Assembly: GCA_903813345.2 (NCBI GenBank)
Contig: CAIIXF020000003.1
Span: 10,926,931-10,990,930 of the forward strand
DNA length: 64,000 nt
Direction of reading: 5' to 3'
Source of the DNA: Owenia fusiformis
Taxonomy: Eukaryota > Annelida > Polychaeta > Sabellida > Oweniidae
This document shows, piece after piece, positions 1-13,100 of the stretch (position 1 is the stretch's first letter; every line of letters begins with the position of its first letter). A program made the position numbers and the translations under genes. Under the pieces are notes generated by a model that saw only the letters and a list, made by a program, of their open reading frames with translations, made no database searches and was not told the DNA's origin.

Positions 1-541
1 AATTTGACTGGCCCGGAAGTACCAATAAATGGAGGAATTTGACGGTTGAAATAAGTAAAATATTACACGCAAATATTGCGATCAAAAAGGAAAATTTCTT
101 CGTTCTGCCAATAAACCCAGATAATTGTGGATTCAACTATGCGAAAAGAATGCTAAAATTCCAAGGAATCTATTGAAGTAGGTATCTTAAGTGTAAGAGG
201 CGTAGAAAATTCTCCCATGTTGTAATCATACAGGCAAAAGATTGAGACATTCTCAGGACTAGACAATCCTGGCACGGGATAAGATCAGATTAATGAATAC
301 GCCGGATTAATTTTAACTTGTTGAACTAGGACAAGGGATGACTTAGAACATAATAGTAGCAATACAGATTGGTACAGCACAAGAACTGACCAATCAGAAG
401 GCTTCATTTTACAGATCATACGATAAAGTTTAATATTTCTCGAGCCAATAGTACGAAGAATTTCTAAGTATGGTTACCTTAGAGAATGTGACTGAGGTGC
501 CATCACTTTATCCAAATGACAAGTTAACGTATCTGTTTCAG
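1..541 (+). other. RABIF intron segment
   Basis: Sequence upstream of the RABIF acceptor. The first 60 bases carry AATTTGAC-type motifs that recall the MITE at 1534-3421. Bases 366-432 are an inverted relative of 8583-8640 next to RAB5IF exon 2. No exon encoding the first CxxC of MSS4 is present. Confidence 0.5.
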
Positions 542-793
542 GCATTCCTTCCACATATGAAGAAGAAGTCAGATGATCAAACAATAGAAGATGGGGAAAT
601 GTTGCAGAATTACTGGGTAGTTGCTGACATGTTTGACTTTGAAAATGTAGGATTCCTAAAGACAGTTGGTACCATAAAATACTTAATATGTGCAGACTGT
701 GAGGTGGGACCAATAGGATACCAGAATTTGGAGGACAAAACTGCTCTATATGTGTCCTTAGATAGGGTTAAGCACCTCTATGTGTCCCAATAG
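542..793 (+). CDS. RABIF: RABIF/MSS4, last coding exon (partial gene)
   Basis: The 83 residues encoded here match the C-terminal two thirds of MSS4/RABIF: the FLPHMKKK segment, the DMFDFENVGF core, the second zinc-binding CxxC in ICADCEVGPIG, and a tail ending in LYVSLDRVKHL. Known role: MSS4 is a cytosolic holdase that binds nucleotide-free exocytic Rab GTPases and stabilises them; the Mss4 fold binds zinc through two CxxC pairs. Only the second pair is visible, because the first lies in an upstream exon outside the window. An open frame continues upstream to an ATG at 470, but family homology begins exactly after an AG acceptor (ttctgtttcag type) at 540-541, so I place the exon start at 542. 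The stop is TAG at 791-793. The gene converges on RAB5IF. Identity is secure; the exact acceptor is inferred. Confidence 0.93.
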   Translation, partial: AFLPHMKKKSDDQTIEDGEMLQNYWVVADMFDFENVGFLKTVGTIKYLICADCEVGPIGYQNLEDKTALYVSLDRVKHLYVSQ

Positions 794-1045
794 ATATCTA
801 TGTATGGATAGCTGTACTATTATACATGTATATGGATATATACACTTGTGAAAACTTTATTATTATCTATGACTGTGATGTCACCTCTCATACCATCTTC
901 TATGTGAGTACTTCTGGGATGTAAAGATGGCTGAAGCTCTGTTTGTCACATAATATGTTCACTACTCTTACATTCTCCAGCAAAAACACAAATATTGTAC
1001 ATGTACATTGTGGGCCTAATTATAATAAAACCAGAACTAACAATT
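794..1045 (+). other. RABIF 3' UTR with polyadenylation signal
   Basis: AT-rich sequence follows the RABIF stop. An AATAAA hexamer lies at 1024-1029, so cleavage is expected near 1045. No other coding signal is seen. Confidence 0.55.
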
Positions 1046-1533
1046 CAGTTAAACATTTTTCTCTTTATTTCTGTAATTACACATATGTTTAACAAGTTTT
1101 AAATGAATTCATTAGTAAATGTAATTTACAGTACAAAAACATCATGGACATACAGATTATATTATTATGACAATTTCAGTTTTCAGTACTTGTAATGAGG
1201 CAATAGAGGCCTCCTTGGGAGAATGTTGAGGGACATGTAGCATAAATGGATCCTCTTTGCTTAGCTATCATCAGACTATTGTATGTCAATGATAAACAAG
1301 TTACTTAGCAACAAGTATTATTGTCTGTGCTACAATTTGCTAGTGTGTGCTGCAATCAGCTCAGGCACCCTGGATATGTTCTCTCAGAAAACAGCATTAT
1401 CATCAGAAGCTGCTAAATTTTAGTAATGAATATAATTTAGAACATCCTAATATCTTTCCACTTTTCATCAATAAACATCCTTTTTCTTTTTTCATCAGTC
1501 TTGAAACAAAGAACTGGTTGGGGTTAAGTGTAC
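1046..1533. other. Intergenic, nothing recognised
   Basis: AT-rich DNA between the RABIF 3' end and a MITE; no coding or structural signal was found. Confidence 0.4.
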
Positions 1534-1673
1534 TACTGTAAATTGCATTAATTTGACGGCTGTTTTAATTTGGCGGATTGATAACAACCACAACATTAAA
1601 TCTTCCCAAAATCATCTTTAATTTGGTGCTACTTAATTTGGCGATTTTGGGATATCAGATATATTGGTGTCTA

Positions 1674-2734
1674 CAGTAGAACCTGTATATCTGAACACCT
1701 GTCTAATCCGAACACCTTCCAATTTGAACACTTTTCTTCGGTCCCATTTTTTCCTCCCATTGACTCCCATGTTAGAAAAAACCTTGAAATCTGAACAACT
1801 CCTAATCTGAACAGTGAACGACCAGATTTGAAAAAATGACCTGTCTAATCTGAACATTTTTATCAGAAATCAAATGTCTGGACATTTCAATAATAGCCAC
1901 ATATTGAGTCAATGTTATAGTTGTTATTTATCTTTACATATACAATGTAACAAATAAATATTGTCCTAATTAACTGCATTGGAAAGATGTGAATACAGGA
2001 GTTAATTGGATTATCCTATTAGAAAATAAACAAATGTTTTATGTTTGGATTAAGAGAAAAGTGTGAATCAAGAAGTTAATTGATTTATCATTACTGGAAA
2101 TAACGTGAATGTTTTTGATTTGGATTAAGAGAAAGGTGAGAATCTAGGAGATAATTGGTTTATCCCTATTGAAAATTTACTGGATGTTTTTGATTTGGAT
2201 TATGAAAAGGTCTTAACTGTTTTATATCCCATGGGTCTGTTATGATAGATAAGATTCAATCATTAAATGTTTTATAATCACAAAGACAACACGGACACAT
2301 TTGCAGACAAGATCGTGTCACGAGAAAGAGAAAAAATTCAACTTCGTAATATCCTATCACTAAAATGCCTTCTAAAAAGGCATACATCCGACATCTTGAA
2401 TGCCCTCGATATTTTGAAGGATTATACATCATTTTGAATGAATACTCATGAAAAATTCTTGTAACTATGAGAGGATGTCTATTTTACTATAAATAATGAA
2501 ATTGTTCAAAAAGTAAATAAAACATAGCATATAGGCTATAGGCCTATTGTAGAATAAACTCATCAACAACATGTATTGTTTTCTGACTTAGTATTAATAT
2601 GTGTTCAATATAATGGACTGAACAATGAAAATCCCCCCCCCCCCCGACCAACAAAAACCTCGAAATTTCAACCCCTGCCAATTTGAACACTTTCGGCTGG
2701 TCCCATGGGCGTTCAGATTAGACATGTTTTACTG
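1674..2734 (+). mobile_element. Pogo/Tigger-like nonautonomous DNA transposon (copy A)
   Basis: Begins CAGTAGAACCTGTATATCTG and ends in the inverted form TTAGACATGTTTTACTG, directly flanked by TA on both sides (1672-1673 and 2735-2736). This fits the pogo branch of Tc1/mariner. Inside are a poly-C tract (2633-2645) and AT-rich filler; no intact transposase is seen. A longer inverted copy lies at 38173-39437. Confidence 0.8.
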
Positions 2735-2803
2735 TATTTGATTTGGCAGTTTTTCAAGGGGATAAATCACAGATCTATTTCATTTCATGATACTTGTCAG
2801 TGT

Positions 2804-3231
2804 ATGTAATCATAGAAATGATTACATACAGAACATCCTAAAGTTAGACAATCTTGATATTATGTGCTATTTTGGAAAAACCAGAAAGCAAAAAATAGAA
2901 TTTATACTTTATGGAGATGAAAATTTAAATAGTGAACTGAATACAAAATGCCTTCAACTATCTTCAAATTATATCGATAACATCTTAGAATGACCATCCT
3001 CCTCATTTCACATCATCTCTCATTAACACTCATATACATCATCATGGGCAAGACCTGGTGGACGACCGTCTGTCCGTTGCAATCCTACACACTCCAGTGA
3101 TTTATTATATGTTTTTAACTTTCTAGAGGGGGGCCAATAATGCTATGTAGCCTCGGCCCCTCACAATCTATGTAAATAATTATGTTGAATATTATAGAAA
3201 TAAATAACAATAACCTAAAAAAAAAAAAAAA
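2804..3231 (+). mobile_element. 5'-truncated LINE 3' end with poly-A tail and target-site duplication
   Basis: A short reading frame ending at 2993 (tail motif NYIDNILE) is followed by a 3' UTR and a pure A run at 3217-3231. The 10-bp duplication TTGTCAGTGT occurs at 2794-2803 and again at 3232-3241, as expected for target-primed insertion. It sits inside the MITE at 1534-3421. The clade is unresolved. Confidence 0.75.
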
Positions 3232-3676
3232 TTGTCAGTGTTTTTGACATACTTTTGAATATTTCTTCCAAATGGCCTGACCATCTCAGTGTATTTCTCA
3301 TAACTGGAAGTACACCAAACGAAAAACAGTTCACATTCCTGGGAATTTTAGTTTATTTAATTTGGTGATTTATTTGATTCGCCAAATTAAAATGCTCACC
3401 AAATTAATGACATTTACAGTAATATTATATCAATTTGTCTTTCAAAAATTCATACTTTTTAATCAATAACATTAGTAATCTTTGATTTAACCAATCTTCC
3501 TAAATTGAACGCATCAAACTGTGCACACCTTTTTCAGTTCCAGAACATTTAGAAACTAACATTACAATGTTAACAGTCTGTTACAAGCTTATCCCAATTA
3601 TGTGTCCATTTAGAATGCAACAAGAATGGGGCACATTTAAATCCATTTTAAAATCACTTGCAGAAATATTTTTTAA

Positions 3677-3818
3677 AAATGCCCATGTGAGGTATGGCAA
3701 GTGATTATAGACGGCCATATCTTTCACCATGAGTACTTTGTTTGTTTATGGCCAGAAAGTACTCATGGTGAAAGATATGACTGTCTAAAACCACTTGCCA
3801 TACCTCACATGGGCATTT
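3677..3818. repeat. Near-perfect palindrome (62-bp arms)
   Basis: The arm at 3677-3738 (starting AAATGCCCATGTGAGG) reappears inverted at 3756-3818 with few mismatches, around a 17-base loop. RNA from either strand would form a long hairpin. It is probably a small foldback MITE. Confidence 0.8.
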
Positions 3819-4834
3819 GACCATAAGCAATAAGGATGCGCAACAGAAAAGCCTTTGCCAATGTCATTAAGAAAAAGAAACAAGGTAAACAACATCACAC
3901 CCTTAGATAGGATATTAAAAAAGTTTAATCTTTCAAAGTTATGTCTTGGAATTCCTCCAATTTTAGATTGTAATACCAACAAGAAAAATCAGTCATACGA
4001 TTTGACTGAAAGCATGTCAACAAGACTTTCATGACTTTACAGAGACGTTTTCAGGATAGAAAATCCCCCAAACATGCCAAAAAAACTGATGAAAAAATGT
4101 TGAATCAATCTCTCATAACCTCTTGAATCTCAGTCTCTAAAATCGGCTCAAAACCAGAGAATTTTTCATATTTGCAAGCTTTTGAAATTTTACGACATAC
4201 ATATACTACAGTTCATGCTTGATTGAATGAATTTAGTTGGCAGAGATCATTTCTACACATTTTAAAACATGTTTTTGGGGTAAATTGGATGAAAATTGTT
4301 CAAATTAGAACAATTTTAGGGGAAAATTTTGCACAGATTATCTCATCACTCTAGGATTGAAGGTGATTTCATAGGTGACGAGAAATCTCATCAATTTGGG
4401 TAGTCAAAAGGTTAAATGGTTTGCCACGGGAACACTTATAGTAGCTCCTAAAATGGAATGACTTTCCTCTGTCAAACCCCATATTAAAATACATTCAGAT
4501 TACATGTATTTCATTTATTCATCCAAAGATAATATTTGAGGGGGCATCTCCAGTTGAACAATTTCGCCGAAACCGCTTTTCTTAAAATAATTGGAGGAGA
4601 TGCTCCAACTGACGATGCATGGTTTACATCAAGTGGTAGTTTCTGCAGACATGCTACTCAAAAGCCAGAGAAAATAGCTATAGTCAGGACACAACCTCTT
4701 GCCATGGTATCCCAATGTCATGAAATAGGAAAGTAGAGAGGAAATAGAGAGAAAATTCAGCAAGAAATAAAGTAATCAGGCTTGTAGAGAACAAAAGCAG
4801 TCTAATTAATTATTATAGATATATAATAAGAATT
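3819..4834. other. Intergenic, no gene seen
   Basis: AT-rich DNA between a palindrome and the presumed 3' end of RAB5IF. No coding similarity was recognised; the short open frames here are not supported. Confidence 0.4.
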
Positions 4835-5025
4835 TCAGGAAAAAATTGACCAAAATCTGACTCCATTGGGTTTAATACAAATCTGGATTTATTTTTAAGG
4901 GGGGGGGGGAGTAGGGGGTCAAGCAAGGGTATTTGTTTAATTTTTCCTGTGAAAAAAACACCGCTTGCTTGCCCCGCGTCTTTCGCTATTCGATTTTCAG
5001 CCATTTGAAATGTGTTGCTTTAAGC
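4835..5025. repeat. Dispersed repeat, also at 27590-27810
   Basis: Shared blocks include a TCAGGAAAAAAT...CAAAATCTGACTC start, a central GCTTGC/CTTGACCCGC motif and the GAAATKTGTTGCTTTAAG end. The G-run at 4902-4910 is specific to this copy. The family was not identified. Confidence 0.6.
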
Positions 5026-5357
5026 CAATGGAGCACTAATAAACAATGAGCAATGAACAAGGAATACAGTTATTTTATAAGGTTGAATACCCATGGCAAG
5101 ATACAAGATCCAGTGATTGTTTGTAAATAAATAAAAATCAGCCATGTTGAACAAGTGATTTGCTGATCATATTGCTTACTGCAAAATGTGCATAGCTCAG
5201 AGCATCAGATAAGAGCATTAGTCTCATTTTCCATTTTTCATGGCACGGTAAAGAAAACATTTCATGTTGTGTTACTCCATCTATTTGTTTGTTTATCATC
5301 TTTGGTCCTCTGAGTGTTCCTTTGTGGTGTAATATTAATCCTAATATATAGTTAATG
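4870..5357 (-). other. RAB5IF 3' UTR (probable)
   Basis: The first minus-strand AATAAA after the stop is at 4893-4888, giving a UTR of about 490 bases. The hexamer falls inside a dispersed repeat, so the true end is uncertain. Confidence 0.35.
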
Positions 5358-5399
5358 CTAGTCCGTATGTATGGCTGAGTAGAATATAATCCAAGTCAC
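5358..5399 (-). CDS. RAB5IF: RAB5IF coding exon 4 (C-terminus)
   Basis: A 42-base exon after the acceptor CAG at 5402-5400. It encodes VTWIIFYSAIHTD and then TAG, matching the conserved WIIFY-AIH end of the family. Without it the protein would lack the second half of its third membrane segment. Confidence 0.92.
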   Translation of the reverse strand: MTWIIFYSAIHTD

Positions 5400-7104
5400 C
5401 TGGAAGCAAATATAAGCAAAACAATGAGACTCAGACTGGACCAATATTATTATTTACAACATTTATGTGTACATGGAGTTGTTATGCACACACCATATTT
5501 TAATTGAGTGATTTCAGAAACAATTTTGTTTTTGAATGATGTAAAATATACTTTTCAAATTTATTTTAATGAATCAAAATTAATGCTGTTTATGACAATA
5601 AAGTTTGATATATCACTGGAAAGACCACATAGTGTACAATATGTGAAAACAAGAGGGTCTATCACAGCATGTTGCTCTGTCTCAAGAGTACTCACTAAAA
5701 ATGTTGCAAATGATGTCATAAGGCCTTCTTTAAGTATTTCTCCTAGTCCACCATACTCTTCCTCATCAACTTTTTGGAAGGAATTGAAGTATACATATAC
5801 TATCAGTGAGTTTATTGCGAAAAATCTGAAAAAAAGTTTTATTTCCAATATTTATGATATTATCCCAGGTTTCATATCTCACAGTTGCCAGACTGCAAAA
5901 ATCCAGAGAAAACAATCTCATCACTAGTGTTACTAGAAAACAGCAACTCCACAGAGTAGCAAATCCCACCAAACAATACATGTTTCCATAAACATGCCTG
6001 GTGATGGGAAAAATGGGATGGAGGGGAGCAGGCAATTTCTGCAAGAAAGTTAACAAATCTGGAAGATTTATTTTTTCAAGAGAACGTTTACTATTGAATT
6101 TGACCCAGATTTGACCTTGGCTTTTCAGTGTCCAAATGTTGAATTAAGGTAGCTTTTGGATTTAAAATTTGTAATTTTCTGCTGCCCTATTGACATAACA
6201 TGGGATATAAAAATAGGAATTTTTTAATTTTTTAAAATGCCATAACTTCCGAACCGGGTGTCGGATTGAAATTTGATTTGCAGATTCGGATTCCTGAGAA
6301 AATTCTACCCTTAATTCATAACTCATACGTTAAATTTGGAGAGCCTTTCTTGTTGACCTACTTTTCGGACACTATATCTCAAAAGTGGGTCAAAATACTT
6401 TCTGACGGCAAAAGGCTAACACTATAAGCACACTCTTTGCTACCTGTATACAAAATCAAATCATTAAAATGTAGTGTCAGAATCGCAAAAATAAGTTAAA
6501 ACTATAAACTTGACCTAGATTTTGACCTAGGCTTTTTGGTGTCCAAATTTTAAAGCTAGATAGCTTTTGAGGTCCCCTTCTTTCACAGGCTTTCATTATG
6601 TTAAGCTGTATTCAGTCTATATTTAGTATTTTACACTTCAAAAAAATATTTTTACTATTGACTTAACATGGGGCGTTTTTTAGCTTTCAAAATGTCATAA
6701 TTTCCGAATGGGAAGTCGGATCGAAATTTGGTTTGCAGATTTGGATTCCTGAGAAAATTCTACATCTTTTTCCTAGCTCACACATTCAATTTGGAGGATG
6801 TTTAGTCGTGACCTACATTTCGGACGCCATATCTCAAAATCGGTAAGAGTAATCAAAATTCTGATGTCATATCATTGATTCGCCTTTTTCTAAGCTACAC
6901 GATGAAGAAGAGATCAAGGAGTTACGAAGAATATTGACGAAGATATGATGAAGAATGTTGAAAATGTAAGATTTGACCTAGTTCTTGACCTTTGACCTAG
7001 ATAAAAATTTGACCTAATTTCCCACAAAGCCGGATACAGTCTTTAGTTAACCATGTAAGTTGGATTAAGTAAGATGTTATAGTTGGAGAGAAAATCTGTT
7101 AGGA

Positions 7105-7136
<32 letters not shown>

Positions 7137-10100
7137 AAGAAGAAGAATATTTTCAATCTGGAGTCTAATAATTTGTAGGAGGTTACAAGAGTTAATTCAA
7201 TATGAAGAACATGTTTCAATTAAAGGACACAATGGCAACATTCTGAAAACACATAATAAAATGCAAAATTTGTAGTTAGGTAGTGTTAGAAAATAATGTA
7301 AAAGGTGAAACTGTTCAGCCTGCCAATTGACCTTTTTCCATATAAATGGAAAATAGATGGCATCATGGGTATCGGTAGGGCTACAATCGGGCTAGGACAT
7401 GTAAATGTATTACCAGAGTCACTTGATTTAAGAAGTAATTCCATTTTGATCAACTTAAAACACCATTGGAATACAACTATATGATCTTATTGACATGTGT
7501 AAATGTGATTACACGATAAAATTGTGATCCTTGTGTAAGAGTAAATGAACTTTTAAAGGTTATTCAGCATTGTATCAATAGGAATTTAGCCCGACCTTTT
7601 TTAGACAACTAGAAAATCATTAGAATTTGAATAAAGGTAAATAATGGTGCAATTCAAAGTTGTTTTGTTAGAAAATTACACACAGAATTAAAATATACCA
7701 TCAAATAGAAGTAAATTTTAGTATTAAATGGTTAAAAACACAGATCTCCTAAAATCTCATTAAAAAACGAGACTAACGAGATTTCAAAGCTATATGGAAA
7801 AAGGACCATTAAAGGAATATTCCTTGCCAAACCATCTCTCTCCTAATATGGTAGCTATAACCATATATATGCTTGCCATGTTTAGCAAAACACGCGAAAT
7901 GGTCAAATGATATGGTCAAATTTGATCACTTAGAAATGTGATGCTCAATTCCAGTAAGCTGCCATCTTTTAAAATTTCACACAGGAAGTGATGTCATCGA
8001 CTCTCAACTTTGCATATAGCATTAGGTGAGGAGCTATTAAGAATTACAAAACCAGCTAAATATTCTTTTTCAACTTTGTATCTTATTTAATCCTTCTGAA
8101 AATCTCTTCTTTTATTCTAAGTTGACAAGCCCTGAAAATATTTTTGCACAGAAAGTAATGATCACTTGTCTAGAAGTGATTTTGTGCTACTTTCCTATAC
8201 TGTTATGGGCAAGGTTATAGAAGTTGAGAGTTGATGACATCACTTCCTGCAAGAAATCTTAAAAGATGGCAGCTCACTGGAAATAAGCACTAGATTTTTA
8301 AATGATCAATATTGACCATATTTAAACATTTTCCCATGTTTTGCTAAATATGGAAACTATATATATGATTATAGCTACCATATCAAGAGAGAAAGGGTCT
8401 GGCAAGGAATATTCCTTTAAGGTATATCAACTAAAATCAAATTGTTCTCAGAAAAACTTACAGTAAAAGTCCTACGAATCCCTTCAGTGGTAGTATTCCC
8501 CAGACACAACCGAGCAGTAGTCCCAGGATCTGTTTCAACCAGTATATAACATCTAAAAACTCATCCTGGAAATATACATAATTATTGTATGATATGTAAA
8601 ATAAAGCCTTCTGATTGGAAAGTTCTTGTACTTTACCAAGCTGTATTGCGATTGAGATTGTCCCCATTGATCATCTCTGTCGCAATACAGGAAATATTGG
8701 TACAGAGGGGACATTCTCAGTAGCAATACAGAGGATCACATGGTTAAAGTGTTATAGAATGATTTGAAGTGCAATACAGGATAAACTCTGCTCTTGATAT
8801 TCTGTATTGGCACTCGACTTCGTCTTGTTCCAATACGGAATCACTCGAGCAGAATATATCCTGTATTGCACTTCAAATCATTCAACAACTTATAATACTC
8901 ATTGAAATGATAATTAAAATGAACAGAATGCATGTACAATGACACACTACCGTGTAAACACATAGTTGACATATTATTACATATGTGCTAGTAATTTTCA
9001 AAATGTCTCACTTCAAGATGAAGCCCCATTATTAATAAGGGTTAAATAGAGTTAATAGAGAGCTTTTGATTTGACTCAAGTGACATAAATATTTTCCGGA
9101 TTGTTCACGAATTATTCATCAATCAGTGACTGTGAATGTAATATCTGTTGCATTGTTGTAATCTGTACATTATCCTCGATACCCAGCTTTTGTGGGGCGG
9201 TGTTCTACAAACAAGACCCTTAACGTGGTTCATCACATGAATGAGTAGATTATTTCACCGTTTTTATAAAAGTTTAAGTTGAGATATAAGGTTTGAGAAT
9301 ATATAAAAGGCAGATACATGTACACAATGATTGTAAACTTATAAATTGGATCTACACACAAACCCTAACTTTTTTTTTTATATATATATATTTATTTATT
9401 TATTTATATGATATAGACAGGACAATATAGTGCTGCGGCTAGGCTTAAAGCATTATTAGCCACATATAGAATACTTATATAAGGGGTAAATATAAAAATT
9501 GTAAGCCTAAATGGTAAAAGGCTTAAACTGCCTGGGGTCTTTCGAAACACTGTCTGATAAACAGAGCACTGGATGCAAGTATTTCATGGTTCTTACTAAG
9601 AGAAAGAGATGGGTGACCAAAGAGAAATAAGTCAAGTTTATCTTGTCTATTTTTCCATAAATGCCTGTAGTTCGGAAGTAAATCAAAAAGCTTCTGTTCA
9701 AAGCTTATGTAGAATGGTTGTCTAATGGGACAAGAAAATATTACATGTTTTGTTGTTTCACTTTTGTCACCACATAAACATTCAGGTGAATTTACATTGA
9801 CAAAGTTATGGGCATGAAGGTGAGCATTAAATATGAGGTCAACTCTTATTCTATTCAAATATATCTCGTCAGCCCTATTTATGCCTAACTCTGAGGCCAA
9901 TATGATATCATTATTCAAGAACACTTGACTAATATTATTCTTAAAAGTCTTGATTGTATCACAGTTTCTAATCTTGGAGCTCAATCCGTTGAACTCAGTC
10001 ATACACAAGAAGGTGGGAGATCTAGAGCGTATTCTTGAGCGACATAGTGGAACTTGAAAAGGTATAACATTATGAATATCTCTGATATTTGGCTTTTTGT

Positions 10101-13100
10101 ATTTGTCAAAAATTGTTGAAACATAATGAGGTCCTTTCCACATTGCACTTTGAACATAAATGTAAGTCTATGTATCTTTCTACGAATCTCCAATGTTGGC
10201 CAATTCAATACATGAAACAGTTTAGTAGACGAGGTTCCAGCAATTGTTCCTGCACATATTGTTGCAGCTTTATAATAAAGCCTATCTAGACTCTTCAGAG
10301 TTGTTAGGTTTGCACATCCGTACAAAATATCACATAAATCAAAATGAGGCAAAATATAAGAGTTGAACATAAACTTTAGATGTTTACCAACCAATTTTCT
10401 TGATATACTTTTCAAGTGGTTCAGCAACTTATAAATTTTATTAGCTGATTGGAATAATACGTGGTTCAAAGGTAAGCTGGCTATCAAAAACTAAACCAAG
10501 ATGCTTGTGGTTATTTACCTTTGGAATAATGTCACCACCCAAAGTCAAAGAAGGAGTAAGCAATTCTGCTTTCTTAGGGTCAAAGAAATTTAACTCAGCA
10601 CTTTTACTCGCTTTGAACTTTAATTACCATTTGTCAGACCAATTTTAAATTGCATCTAGATCATTTTGTAATTCAGTCATCTTTATATCTATATCATCTG
10701 CTTGAAATGTCTGGTAGATGTACGTATCGTCCGCATAGAGATAACATCTAGAGTCAATATGGTCAGTAATGTCATTGATATATATAAGAAAAAGAAGAGG
10801 GCCTAATATTGATCCTTGAGGAACTCCAGAGTTGATGTAACTTTCTTTTGACCATTCAGAACTTTGACCATCGATGACAACTTTGACACTGCGATTAGTT
10901 AAATATGATCTCAACAAAGAGCATACGTCAGACCAAAACCATAACTAGGAAGTTTATTCAAAAGAAGGTTGTGAGGAATTGTGTCAAATGCGGCCGAGAT
11001 GTCCAAAAATGCCGCTTTTACATTAAATCCTGCATCTAGATGCTCAGTCAAGTAATCAATTATTGTCAGTAACTGAAATTGAGTACTGTGGCCAGGTAAA
11101 AACCCACTTTGTAGATTATATAATAAATTCTGATCCACAAGAAATTTAAAAACCTTATTAAATATGATTCTCTCAGTAACTTTTGAAAGACAGCTTAAAC
11201 GTGTAATTGGCCTATAATTTGATGGAGTATTTTTGTCACTTTTCTTATGAATAGGAACAATGTTACCAAGTTTCCAGCATTGAGGGAAACAGTTTGTCGC
11301 AAAAATCTTGTTGATAAGTTTAGATAATGGTTGAGAGAGAGCAGGAGCTGCCAGTTTTAGCATTTAACAAACCCTAACTCACTCATTTGAACATGAGCAT
11401 GACCAATGAACCGTGATCTCTTTCAAAATTGATAAACTGAACATGTAAAGTATCCAATCAAACACTTTGACTACTATTTTGATTCATTAATCAAGTAAAT
11501 ATGTGCTAGCACTTCCCAGAGTGAGTCTATTTTGGTTGCATAATAAACCCTCTCCAGTATTTGTACAGGGTGTTTCATATGTTCATCTCTAAAGTCAGTT
11601 TGAGATGAGATAAACTTATTATGTATATGTCATATAGGAATTCCTATTTCATTTAAAACCAAGAGATCTCAGACATGTGATGATTAATACAGTTTAAAAG
11701 TTACAAATGGTTTGCACTTAAACGTTATATCACATCCAACATTTTGAGATTTTTTACTAATAGCCTCCGTTAAATAACACCTTGTATTTTTATTTAGAAG
11801 ATTCCTTATTCCTTTCAAGGGATTAACTGTGTGTCAAAGCGCAACATACTGATGCAAGAAAAATTAAAAAAGCAGGGATGGAAGGGGTTGAAAATCAGGA
11901 AAACATTTCAGAAAAAAACATGTGGATGGTTTGTTTGCATCTACCCTGTCTCAAAGTCAAAATTATTTTATCATCTCTAAAAGTGATTTTCCTGGAGGTA
12001 ATGCATTAGACTAACATATGCACCTGTTTAAATCCCCAGGAAATGGCCAAAATCCAACATATGACTGTCCAAAATCTGTTGCGCTAATTTCCCTCCTCCT
12101 TTACTTAGTTTAGGTCCAATTCAATTGACCTTTTCCAATCTGTTAAATTTTAAAATTATACCAACTTTTGTCACGTTGTGGTATTCCAGAGCCCCTCTAA
12201 TCTGCTGTTTGGGAGAGGAAGGATAAATACAAAGGGGGCGTGGCTAGTATTGCGATGCTTTTCTAGAGTTTTACCAAAATTACAATACCAAACAATTGCA
12301 AAAGCAAAAACATGTGGGTAATATCCCAAATTTTGACCAAGTTCATAAAAATAAGCAAAATAAATTGCTCAAGGTTAATTAACAGACCACAAACAATCAA
12401 AAATTTTGATGGGAGGGGTAGCAGGGTTCACACTTTTTAGGCAAGATTTGGAGGGGGCAAAAACCATCCAACCCCCGCTCTATATGGACATGCTAGTATA
12501 AAAGTGCAATGAACAGTGTTTGCACAGAAATAGTCATCTTTCTGAGAATGGGATTCATTCTCGGCACCATACTTGTTTCCCAGTTTAATTTTCAACCTTG
12601 GAACCTCCATACCTTGGAAATCCAATATGTCCAGGCACAGAGTTCATTGATCTTTCATAAAGGGGGTTGTTCCAGGTTTAGGGCACGAGCTGCACGAACC
12701 CCCCTGCCTATGCCCATGACAGCAGACAAGACAGATGATAGAATTATACTGAACAGTTTATGTTACACCCTATAAAAGTAGCAAGCTGTGCTCTTAATTG
12801 TATCATCCAATATCAAATTGCAGTTTAATCATTTTTTAAAAACTTTATTGTCTATAATTGTTCGATTATAGACATTATGAAATTTTATAGGCATTCATTT
12901 TAGTACCTCTATCTCAAATGGAATGGAAAAAAGAATCTGTTAAAAATTAGAAATCATCACAGATTTCCAATTTCTGATTGGTTGAAAGTAATGATCATGT
13001 GATCATTAGAGGGAGTCTGGGCAACCTCACTTCTCAAAAATTGACTTGAGATTCCTTAATCAGAAAATAAAAAATAAAATAAATGAGTAAGGACAGAGGA

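Larger units (their letters stand above)
1534..3421. mobile_element. MITE with AATTTGGCG subterminal motifs, interrupted by two insertions
   Basis: The ends are inverted: TACTGTAAATTGCATTAATT on the left and a related TTAATGACATTTACAGTA on the right. Both are followed inward by repeated TTTAATTTGGCG-type motifs. Without the pogo-like element (1674-2734) and the LINE tail (2804-3231) the element would be about 390 bp. A shorter relative lies at 36277-36495. Confidence 0.6.

Noticed and set aside
470-541. Start of RABIF at the ATG at 470
   Set aside because: Residues encoded before 542 lack the conserved first zinc pair and do not resemble MSS4; an acceptor at 540-541 fits the homology boundary better.
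5508-5927. 139-codon plus-strand open frame
   Set aside because: It is antisense to RAB5IF exon 3, whose minus-strand protein is clearly conserved.
11566-11792. Mariner-type MITE suggested by TACAGGGTGTT and ACACCTTGTA
   Set aside because: Only about nine terminal bases match as an inverted repeat; the arms do not align farther in.
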